The notes under the pieces: generated by a model
Database searches by the model: none
The model's input: the letters and a program-made list of their open reading frames with translations, nothing else
Told to the model about the DNA's origin: nothing
Made by a program: the position numbers and the translations under genes
Assembly: GCF_000695625.1 (NCBI RefSeq)
Contig: NZ_JMQI01000068.1
Span: 124,001 to 188,000 of the forward strand
Source: Amycolatopsis rifamycinica
GTDB taxonomy: Bacteria; Actinomycetota; Actinomycetes; Mycobacteriales; Pseudonocardiaceae
Reading direction: 5' to 3'
DNA length: 64,000 bases
Shown: positions 58,011 to 64,000 of the stretch, in pieces
Numbering within the stretch: position 1 is the stretch's first letter
Layout: every line of letters starts with the position of its first letter

Positions 58011-58706
58011 CTATGGCTTTTCGAAGATCAGGTCGTGCGAGACGCGGCCTTCGACCTCCGCGCGCTGCTCGAACTTGGTCACCGGCCGCCAGTCCGGCCG
58101 CGGCGCCCAGCCGTCGTACCGGTTGCGGAGCGCCGGCTCGGCGGAGCAGACCTCGAGCATCTGCTCGGCGTAGTTCTCCCAGTCGGTCGCCATGTGGAAC
58201 GTGCCGCCGGGCGCGAGCCGCGAGGCGACGAGCGCGACGAACGACGGCTGCACGATCCGCCGCTTGTGGTGCTTCTTCTTCGGCCACGGGTCCGGGAAGA
58301 ACAGCCGGACCCCGTGCAGCGAATCCGGCTCGACGTGCTCGGTCAGCAGCACGACGGCGTCACCGTGCAGCAGCCGCAGGTTTTCGACGCCGAGCTTTTC
58401 GGCGCGCAGCATCAGCTGGCCGAGGCCCGGGTCGTAGACCTCGGCCGCGACGTAGTTGAGCTCCGGCGCCGCGGCGGCCAGCTGCGACGTCGTTTCGCCC
58501 ATGCCGGAGCCGATCTCCAGCATTACGGGCGCCTCGCGGCCGAACCACGCGGTGAAGTCCAGCGGCCCCGGGGGCAGCTCGCTCACCGTGCGGCCCAGCC
58601 GCGGCCAGTGCTCTTCCCACGCCCGCTGCTGCCCGACGGTCATCCGGCCACCGCGCTTGACGTAACTGACCACGCTGCGCAGCCGACGTCCGTCTTCGTT
58701 CTCCAC
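58011..58706 (-). CDS. trmB: tRNA (guanine-N7)-methyltransferase
   Basis: Methylates G46 of tRNAs using S-adenosylmethionine. The 231 residues carry an SAM-binding VMLEIGSGMGETTSQLA, the TrmB signature LFFPDPWPKKKHHKRR, and FHMATDWENYAEQML with the C-terminal tRNA-binding region. Start GTG 58706. The gene stands alone, followed by a palindromic terminator. Confidence 0.94.
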   Translation of the reverse strand: MENEDGRRLRSVVSYVKRGGRMTVGQQRAWEEHWPRLGRTVSELPPGPLDFTAWFGREAPVMLEIGSGMGETTSQLAAAAPELNYVAAEVYDPGLGQLMLRAEKLGVENLRLLHGDAVVLLTEHVEPDSLHGVRLFFPDPWPKKKHHKRRIVQPSFVALVASRLAPGGTFHMATDWENYAEQMLEVCSAEPALRNRYDGWAPRPDWRPVTKFEQRAEVEGRVSHDLIFEKP

Positions 58707-58715
58707 AACGGGAGA

Positions 58716-59291
58716 TTAACGAACGGCTTCGAACACTCCGAGGCGAGATCGCAGCCCGGCCAAACCGGCGACCGGGATCGGGTCCGGCGTCCGGCCGGTG
58801 TGCGCGGGCAGGACGTCGATCCAGCCCGGGTGCCGGTCGGTGTTCATCACCGTCGTGGGAATCGCGTGCCCCGATTTGCCGCGTTCGGACGGCATGAACT
58901 CCCAGTAGCCGGATTCACCGTCCGCGGCCCACGGGACGAATTCCCAGCCCGGGCGCGGCCCGAGCAGTTGCGCGATCCGGTCCTCGACGCGGAAACCCTG
59001 TTCCCGCGAATCGAGCCTGCCGTCCGCGACCGCGCGCAGCCACCACGGCGCCGGGATCGGCCCGCCCATCCCGGCCGAAGCGCGGAACAGGGCCAGGACG
59101 CTGTCTTCGGGCGCGCGGTGCACCCACGCGCGGCGGAGTTCGGCCGGCGTCGTCGCCGTCATGGCGGCCTGCGGGAGTTCGATCGCCCGCGACCATTCGA
59201 GGTCCAGCATGGGTTCGAGCCGGGGGGCGTCGTCTTCGACGCGGGCTCGGGGAATCGTGCTGCCCAATTCTTGCCCGGTGTCCACCGTCAA
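58716..59291 (-). CDS. hypothetical protein, family not recognised
   Basis: A 191-residue soluble protein, rich in Trp (WVHRAPED, APWWLRAV, GYWEFMP, GWIDVLP) and without a signal or helix. TTG 59291 is chosen because GGAGG lies 6 bases upstream; GTG 59285 is an alternative. The sequence has an N-terminal acidic helix (EPMLDLEWSRAIELPQAAMTATTPAELRRAW) and a compact C-terminal domain. It ends 9 bp before trmB's start on the same strand, so co-transcription is possible. Confidence 0.6.
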   Translation of the reverse strand: MTVDTGQELGSTIPRARVEDDAPRLEPMLDLEWSRAIELPQAAMTATTPAELRRAWVHRAPEDSVLALFRASAGMGGPIPAPWWLRAVADGRLDSREQGFRVEDRIAQLLGPRPGWEFVPWAADGESGYWEFMPSERGKSGHAIPTTVMNTDRHPGWIDVLPAHTGRTPDPIPVAGLAGLRSRLGVFEAVR

Positions 59292-59401
59292 GGGTCACCT
59301 CCAGGGGAGTTCAGACGGTTCCGGTGCTCTCCTTATGAATCTTGCCTGGTCGTAGCAGTATGTCCGGCGCCTGTGAGAGAAGCCACAGGTGTTTCACCTT
59401 T

Positions 59402-59411
59402 TGTTAACAAG
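59402..59411. promoter_or_regulatory. AT-rich palindrome TTGTTAACAA
   Basis: A perfect 10-bp palindrome in the 151-bp region between the hypothetical gene (start 59291) and the ABC permease (stop 59443). It is a candidate operator or promoter element for the hypothetical gene. A small hairpin (CCTGTG...CACAGG) lies nearby. Confidence 0.35.
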
Positions 59412-59442
59412 GATTTGTAGGGTAATGAGACCGCCGTCACGC

Positions 59443-60198
59443 TCAGGCGTCGCGTCGTGCCGTCACGAGCACCCCGGCCAGGAACAGGGCAACGGTGATC
59501 GCCGCGAAGTAACCGAGGTAGCCCCACGGCCCGATCGGCGCGGACGACAGCCCCAGCGGTCCCGCGGCGAACCCGCCCGCCCCGACGAACTCGTCGGCGG
59601 CGTGGAACGGCATCCACTGGTAGACGTATTTGCCGAAGCCCGGGATGAACACGAAGATGCCTTCGAGCACCTGGGTCCACACGATGACCACGGTCAGCGC
59701 GAAGGCGACGCTGCGCAGCAGGAGCGCGACGCCGACCCCGGCCACCGCGGTGAAGAGGAAGACCAGGCTCTGGCCGAGCACCGAGCGCCAGTCGGCGGCC
59801 GAACGCAGCGCGAGGCCGGCGTCCGGCTGCACCAGCGAGGCGAGGCCCCAGGAGCCGAAGCCGAGGACCAGGCCGAGCACCGTGCCCACCGCGCCGACGA
59901 CCACGACCTTGGCCAGCAGCGCGGGCACCCGGCTCGGCACCGCCTGGAACGTCAGCCGCATGGTGCCCCAGTTGAACTCCGACGCGGTGGCGAGCACCGC
60001 GAGGACGAGCAGCACGGTCCGGCCGTTGCCGGTCGCGATCTGGGTGTTGCCCACGGTCGGCGGGATCTCCGCGCCGGCCAGCGCGAAGACCAGCGCGGTG
60101 AAGCCGAGCGGCGCGATGATGGCGATGGCCAGGCAGAACCACGGCGCCCGGGTGCTGGCCAGCTTGATGCTCTCGGCGCGGAGGAGGTTGGCGATCAT
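59443..60198 (-). CDS. ABC-2 type exporter permease, copy A
   Basis: A 251-residue membrane protein of six predicted helices: MIANLLRAESIKLASTRAPWFCLAIAIIAPL at the start, then TVLLVLAVLATASEFNWGTMRLTFQAVPSR (the ABC-2 coupling region), and a basic end LVTARRDA. The ATG overlaps the ATPase stop (ATGA). Closely resembles the permease at 61217 in length, order of helices and the FQAVP motif. Confidence 0.85.
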   Translation of the reverse strand: MIANLLRAESIKLASTRAPWFCLAIAIIAPLGFTALVFALAGAEIPPTVGNTQIATGNGRTVLLVLAVLATASEFNWGTMRLTFQAVPSRVPALLAKVVVVGAVGTVLGLVLGFGSWGLASLVQPDAGLALRSAADWRSVLGQSLVFLFTAVAGVGVALLLRSVAFALTVVIVWTQVLEGIFVFIPGFGKYVYQWMPFHAADEFVGAGGFAAGPLGLSSAPIGPWGYLGYFAAITVALFLAGVLVTARRDA

Positions 60199-61109
60199 CG
60201 GGCGGCCTCCGGGGACGGCACCGCGAACTCGACGGCGTCACGGGTGAGATCGAGATAGGCCTGTTCCAGCGAGCCGGTGATCGGGCTCAGCTCGTGCAGC
60301 GTCGCGCCGGCGTCGAAGGCGAGCTGCCCGATCCGGTCACTGTCCAATCCGGACACCACGAAGGCGTCGCCGGTCTCGGTGAACTCCGCCTGGCCGGTCA
60401 GCGCCGCGCGCAGCCGGTCCGCGTGCGGGGTCCGGACGCGCACGCCGTGCTCACTCGTCTGCGCGATGAACTCTTCCATGGTGCCCTGGTAGATCAGCCG
60501 GCCGCGGCCGATCACGACGAGGTCCTGCGCGGTCTGCGCCATCTCGGGCAGCAGGTGGCTGGACACGAACACGGTCCGGCCTTCGGCGGCCAGCGCGTGC
60601 AGCAGCTGGCGGATCCACGCCATGCCCTCGGGGTCGAGGCCGTTCACCGGCTCGTCGAACAGCAGCACGCGCGGGTCGCCGAGCAGCGCGGCGGCGATCC
60701 CGAGCCGCTGCTGCATGCCGAGTGAGTACTGCAGGACGCGTGTCTTGCCGACGCTCGTCAGCCCGACCAGCGTCAGCACCTCTTCGACCCGCTTGGCCGG
60801 GATGCCGTTGGTCGCGGCCAGCCAGCGCAGGTGGTCGCGCCCGCTGCGGCCGGGGTGGCGCCAGGTGGCGTCCAGCATCGCGCCGACCGTCCTCAGTGGA
60901 TCTCGCAGCTCCCGGTACGGGACGCCGTCGACGAGCACCCGGCCCGCGTCCGGGCGGTCGAGGCCGAGGATCAGCCGCATCGTCGTCGACTTGCCGGCGC
61001 CGTTCGGGCCGAGGAAGCCGGTGACGCGCCCCGATCGCGCGGTGAACGTCAGGTCGTTGACCGCGGTGGTGGCGCCGTAGCGCTTGGTCAGTGCCGTCGC
61101 TTCGATCAT
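60195..61109 (-). CDS. ABC-2 exporter ATPase, copy A
   Basis: A 304-residue ATPase of the NatA/BcrA type: GFLGPNGAGKSTTMRLILGL (Walker A), LQYSLGMQQRLGIAAALLGDPRVLLFDEPVNGLDPEG (signature and Walker B), SSHLL switch, then a C-terminal regulatory domain (residues about 215-300). ATG 61109 with GGGGGAGCCC upstream. It works with the permease directly downstream. Confidence 0.92.
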   Translation of the reverse strand: MIEATALTKRYGATTAVNDLTFTARSGRVTGFLGPNGAGKSTTMRLILGLDRPDAGRVLVDGVPYRELRDPLRTVGAMLDATWRHPGRSGRDHLRWLAATNGIPAKRVEEVLTLVGLTSVGKTRVLQYSLGMQQRLGIAAALLGDPRVLLFDEPVNGLDPEGMAWIRQLLHALAAEGRTVFVSSHLLPEMAQTAQDLVVIGRGRLIYQGTMEEFIAQTSEHGVRVRTPHADRLRAALTGQAEFTETGDAFVVSGLDSDRIGQLAFDAGATLHELSPITGSLEQAYLDLTRDAVEFAVPSPEAAR

Positions 61110-61143
61110 GGGCTCCCCCGTCCGTCGAGGCGAGCCTACTGCG

Positions 61144-61192
61144 AAACGGGAATCCGGGTCGCCCCCCGACAGCGCGACCCGGATTCCCGTTT
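61144..61192 (-). terminator. strong terminator between the two ABC modules
   Basis: Perfect 19-bp stem (61144-61162 with 61174-61192; left arm AAACGGGAATCCGGGTCGC) and an 11-base loop, 25 bp past the stop of permease copy B; on the minus strand the stem is followed by T-rich CGC bases. Confidence 0.8.
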
Positions 61193-61216
61193 TCCCCTGT
61201 TTCCCCTCTATCTCCC

Positions 61217-61972
61217 CTAGGCGTCCCGCTTCTTCGCGACCCCGAGCGCGACGAGCAGGAACACGATCGCGATGCCGGCGAAGTACGCCAGCGCCCAGCC
61301 GGGGCTCAGCGGCGAGTCCGACGGCGCCGGGCCGTCGACGTCCCCGGCCACCGTGCCGCGGAGGAACTTGTTCGCCACGTTGAACGGCAGCCATTCGTGG
61401 ATGGTGTGGCCGACCTTCGGGATCAGCTGCACCAGCTCTTCGACGGCCAAGTAGTAGATGAGCAGCAGGGCGATCGCCCCGGCGCTGTGGCGGATGAGGA
61501 CGCCCAGCGCGACGGCGAGCACGGCGCTGATCGCGAACACCGGTCCGAGCCCGGCCACGTTCATCCAGTCCTGCGTGGTGTGCAGGCCGAGGCCGTCGTT
61601 CGGCCGCATCAGCATGCCGAGGCCCAGTGCGCCGAAGGCGGCGATCTCCCCGATGACCAGCGCGACGAGCGCGACGACGATCGCCTTGGCGACCAGCGCC
61701 GGCGAGCGGTGCGGCACGGCCTGGAACGTCGTGCGGATGGTGTTGAAGCGGTATTCGGTGGTCACCGCGAGCGCGGCGAGCACCATGACGACGGCGATGC
61801 CGAACTGGGAGCCGCCGAACTGGGTGGCCGGCAGCGTGAGCTGCGCGTCGGACGGCGTCGCGCCGGCGACGATGGCGGCGAAGCCGATGGCCAGTGCCAG
61901 GGTGATGAGCGCGCACCACCACGGTGAGCGGGTGCTGAACAGTTTGATGCGTTCGACCGCGAGCAGGTTCAT
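61217..61972 (-). CDS. ABC-2 type exporter permease, copy B
   Basis: A 251-residue six-helix permease: MNLLAVERIKLFSTRSPWWCALITLALAIGF, then VMVLAALAVTTEYRFNTIRTTFQAVPHRSPALVAKAIV and a basic end VAKKRDA. It is 17 bp downstream of its ATPase. Same length and motif order as copy A. Confidence 0.85.
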   Translation of the reverse strand: MNLLAVERIKLFSTRSPWWCALITLALAIGFAAIVAGATPSDAQLTLPATQFGGSQFGIAVVMVLAALAVTTEYRFNTIRTTFQAVPHRSPALVAKAIVVALVALVIGEIAAFGALGLGMLMRPNDGLGLHTTQDWMNVAGLGPVFAISAVLAVALGVLIRHSAGAIALLLIYYLAVEELVQLIPKVGHTIHEWLPFNVANKFLRGTVAGDVDGPAPSDSPLSPGWALAYFAGIAIVFLLVALGVAKKRDA

Positions 61973-61989
61973 GATCTTGGTTTCCCCGG

Positions 61990-62928
61990 TTACTTGGCGG
62001 ACTCGAGCACGTGCTGCGCCTCGGCGTCGAGACCCGTGTGGTACTCGACGGAGTCGCCGGTGATCTGCATGAAGGCCTGCTCGAGCGAGCCGGTCTGCGG
62101 GCTCAGCTCGTGCAGCACGATCCGGTTGGCGGCGGCGATCTCGCCGATCTTGTCGCTGTCCATGCCGGACACCACGAGCGCGTTCGGCTCCTCGGCGACC
62201 CCGGCGCTGGCGCGCTGCAGGGCGTCCCGGAGCTCGGCCAGCTGCGGAGAACGCACCTTCACCGTGTTTTCGGCCGCGCGGGCGACGAAGTCTTCGGTCG
62301 ACGACTGCGAAATCAGCTGTCCCCGGCCGATCACCACGAGGTTGCTCGCGGTCAGCGCCATCTCCGAAAGCAGGTGGCTCGACACGAAGACCGTGCGGCC
62401 TTCCTCGGCGAGCCGGTGCATGAACTTCCGGATCCAGAGGATGCCCTCCGGGTCGAGGCCGTTGACCGGTTCGTCGAACAGCAGCACCTCGGGGTCGCCG
62501 AGCAGGGCGGCCGCGATGCCGAGGCGCTGCGACATGCCGAGCGAGAACCCGCCGGCGCGCTTGTTCGCGACGCTGGTCAGGCCGACCGTGTCGAGCACCT
62601 CGTCGACGCGGGTGGCCGGGATGCGGTTGGACTTCGCCATCCACAGCAGGTGGGCCCGCGCCGAGCGGTTCGGGTGCACCCACTTCGCGTCGAGCAGCGC
62701 GCCGACGGTGCGCAGCGGCTCCTTGAGGTCGTGGTACTTCTTGCCCCCGATGGTGACCTGGCCGCCCGTCGGGTTGTCCAGGCCCAGGATCATCCGCATG
62801 GTGGTGGACTTGCCCGCCCCGTTCGGACCGAGGAAGCCGGTGACCTGGCCCGCGGACACGGAGAACGACAGGTTGTTCACCGCCAGCGTCTTTCCGTACC
62901 GTTTGGTGAGGCCCGTTGCCTCGATCAT
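61990..62928 (-). CDS. ABC-2 exporter ATPase, copy B
   Basis: A 312-residue ATPase: GFLGPNGAGKSTTMRMILGL, FSLGMSQRLGIAAALLGDPEVLLFDEPVNGLDPEGILWIRK, VFVSSHLLSEM. Strongly similar to copy A through the whole length, with a longer C-terminal tail (YHTGLDAEAQHVLESAK). The divergent TetR gene 197 bp away may regulate this module. Confidence 0.92.
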   Translation of the reverse strand: MIEATGLTKRYGKTLAVNNLSFSVSAGQVTGFLGPNGAGKSTTMRMILGLDNPTGGQVTIGGKKYHDLKEPLRTVGALLDAKWVHPNRSARAHLLWMAKSNRIPATRVDEVLDTVGLTSVANKRAGGFSLGMSQRLGIAAALLGDPEVLLFDEPVNGLDPEGILWIRKFMHRLAEEGRTVFVSSHLLSEMALTASNLVVIGRGQLISQSSTEDFVARAAENTVKVRSPQLAELRDALQRASAGVAEEPNALVVSGMDSDKIGEIAAANRIVLHELSPQTGSLEQAFMQITGDSVEYHTGLDAEAQHVLESAK

Positions 62929-63125
62929 GACTGCTCCTCTTCCGCCCCTCGCTTACGACGCGTTCATCGTCGCGGGTCGGGGATGGTTCGCGCGTCACCC
63001 TGGAGGCCGAACCGCTCCCCCTACCTGAGTAGTACCTTGCTGGCTCTTCGGCCGATGCGCGATCCGTGATGACCCTGAGTCGACCCTGATTCGACGTCAT
63101 TAATGAACTATGGTTCAATAACTGC
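62929..63125. other. divergent promoter region between ABC module and TetR gene
   Basis: 197 bp holding promoters in both directions. A CTGAGTAGTACC segment (63025-63036) and the TetR operator at 63100-63121 are the only features I see. Confidence 0.35.
63100..63121. promoter_or_regulatory. TetR operator
   Basis: TTAATGAAC then TATG then GTTCAATAA: 9-bp arms with one mismatch and a 4-bp spacer, 4 bp before the GTG of the TetR gene. Its position over the start region implies autorepression. Confidence 0.65.
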
Positions 63126-63713
63126 GTGGCCCGGCCGAGGAGCATCACTGACGAGCGGCTGCTGGGTGCGGCGGAGGCGGTGATCGGCCGCTTCGGCCCC
63201 GGTTTCACGCTGGCGCAGGTGGCTTCCGAGGCCGGTGTCTCGGTCGGCACGGTCGCACAGCGGTTCGGCTCGAAGAGCGGGCTGCTGCAGGCGATGAGCC
63301 GGCGGGCCACGCGGCGGGCGGTCGAGCAGATGCGGGAGTGCGCCGCGCGGGCGGACGACCCGGTCGACGGCCTGCGCGCCGCGGCGGTGTCGGTCTACGC
63401 GGTGCTCGGCGACGCCGAGGAGGCGGCGAACCACCTGGGCCAGCTCGGCGTGGACATCGGCGACCCGGTGCTGCGGTCGCTGCTGGGCGAGCACTTCACG
63501 GCGGTCGAGGACGAACTGCGGCGGCTCGTGCGGGCGGCGGCCGGGTCGCTGCCGCACGCGCCGAGCGTGCCGCGGGCGGCCCGCGCGGTGCTCGGCGTGC
63601 TCAACGGGGCATCGCTCGACTGGTCGATCCGGCCGCACGGGCGGCTGGCCGACCGGCTGGCGGAGGACGTCGACGCGGTTCTGGCCGCGTGGCGCGGACG
63701 GGAGGACGCATGA
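63126..63713 (+). CDS. TetR family transcriptional regulator
   Basis: A 195-residue TetR protein: N-terminal HTH (AEAVIGRFGPGFTLAQVASEAGVSVGTVAQRFGSKSGLLQAM) and a ligand-binding C-terminal domain of the usual length. GTG 63126 follows a TetR-like operator. Overlaps the downstream SDR start (ATGA), so it controls and is co-expressed with that enzyme; it may also affect the divergent ABC exporter. Confidence 0.88.
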   Translation: MARPRSITDERLLGAAEAVIGRFGPGFTLAQVASEAGVSVGTVAQRFGSKSGLLQAMSRRATRRAVEQMRECAARADDPVDGLRAAAVSVYAVLGDAEEAANHLGQLGVDIGDPVLRSLLGEHFTAVEDELRRLVRAAAGSLPHAPSVPRAARAVLGVLNGASLDWSIRPHGRLADRLAEDVDAVLAAWRGREDA

Positions 63714-64000
63714 GCTTGGAAGGCAAGGTCGCGGTCGTGACCGGCGCGACGAGGGGCTGCGGCCGGGCGATCGCGGTGGAGCTGGGCCGCGCGGGCGCGA
63801 CGGTGTACGTCACCGGCCGCACGACGCGCGAGAAGGAATCGCCGATGCGGCGCCCGGAGACGATCGAAGAGACCGGCGAGCTGGTCGAGGCGGCGGGCGG
63901 CCGCGCGGTCGTCGTCCGCTGCGATTTCACTTCGGTGTCCGATGTGGACGCGTTGAAGGCCCGCATCGAGTCCGAAGTGGACGGAATCGACATCCTCGTC
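63710..64000 (+). CDS. short-chain dehydrogenase/reductase, 3'-truncated by window end
   Basis: 97 residues visible: MSLEGKVAVVTGATRGCGRAIAVELGRAGATVYVTGR carries the TGxxxGxG cofactor motif with Cys in place of the usual Ile, then DFTSVSDVDALKARIE and VDGIDILV leading to the NNAG-type strand. The active-site Tyr/Lys lie beyond base 64000. ATG overlaps the TetR stop. Confidence 0.85.
   Translation, partial: MSLEGKVAVVTGATRGCGRAIAVELGRAGATVYVTGRTTREKESPMRRPETIEETGELVEAAGGRAVVVRCDFTSVSDVDALKARIESEVDGIDILV

Noticed and set aside
1..64000. tRNA or rRNA genes
   Set aside because: No cloverleaf or rRNA-like segment was recognised in any intergenic gap; the gaps are short and explained by terminators and operators.
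1..64000. Biosynthetic gene cluster (PKS/NRPS/terpene)
   Set aside because: No ketosynthase, adenylation, condensation or cyclase domains were seen in the translated genes.

Overview
The window is GC-rich actinobacterial chromosome (roughly 70% G+C, many GTG starts, GTGA/ATGA gene overlaps), most likely from an Amycolatopsis-like member of the Pseudonocardiales. The clearest anchor is the block from inositol-3-phosphate synthase (41018) back to the replicative helicase dnaB (20094). It keeps the order known from Mycobacterium tuberculosis Rv0046c-Rv0058: ino1, PadR regulator, DUF5318 protein, PonA1-type PBP, GT87-type membrane mannosyltransferase, rpsF, ssb, rpsR, rplI, dnaB. Accessory genes are inserted into it. 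The window holds about 62 genes, one of them cut at each end. I see no rRNA, tRNA, CRISPR array or intact mobile element.

Layout. 1-2809: end of a type VII (ESX-like) secretion accessory cluster (YbaB-like, EspC-like, WXG-type and membrane proteins). 3068-6342: ribokinase, a ParB-like protein and PTS enzyme I in one operon. 6343-6913: a 571-bp gap with an inverted pair of perfect TTGTCCACA DnaA-type boxes, then an MFS exporter. 8442-13188: a DUF1707 protein, a lipoprotein, and a MacR/MacS-type two-component system joined to an AI-2E-family membrane protein. 13414-18144: two exported proteins, the second a 1171-residue protein built of about 14 chaplin-like repeats. 18349-20097: a DODA-type dioxygenase and a divergent MarR pair. 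20094-26978: dnaB with a DnaA-box-rich upstream region, a second ESX accessory set (EspG, PPE-like, DUF3558 lipoprotein, small WXG100-like protein), and the rpsF-ssb-rpsR-rplI operon.

27082-29905: three tandem paralogous exported proteins with a shared C-terminal membrane anchor. 30021-34550: endonuclease IV, GT87 protein, ROK regulator and a Gfo/Idh/MocA oxidoreductase. 34626-39693: two tandem class A penicillin-binding proteins, one with a polyglutamine tail. 39761-42106: DUF5318, PadR and ino1. 42197-45785: an ECF sigma factor with a membrane anti-sigma candidate, a HAD phosphatase, and a MarR-MFS pair. 45959-50436: PhoX phosphatase, an SdrD_B-repeat secreted protein and an SDR. 50437-51029: a decayed IS110-type transposase remnant and repeat elements. 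51030-58706: an amidohydrolase, a two-component system divergent from a MacB/FtsX-type ABC exporter, and trmB. 58716-62928: an unknown protein and two tandem ABC-2 exporters. 63126-64000: TetR and a truncated SDR.

The strongest signals for follow-up are the chaplin-like repeat protein next to a MacRS-type regulator, the DnaA-box cluster beside dnaB, the three-gene surface-protein family inside the Rv0050-Rv0058-like core, and two families of short dispersed intergenic elements (CACTTTCACGTGAAAGTG and CAGTCTATCGG). All calls come from reading the sequence and translated proteins; no database search was run.
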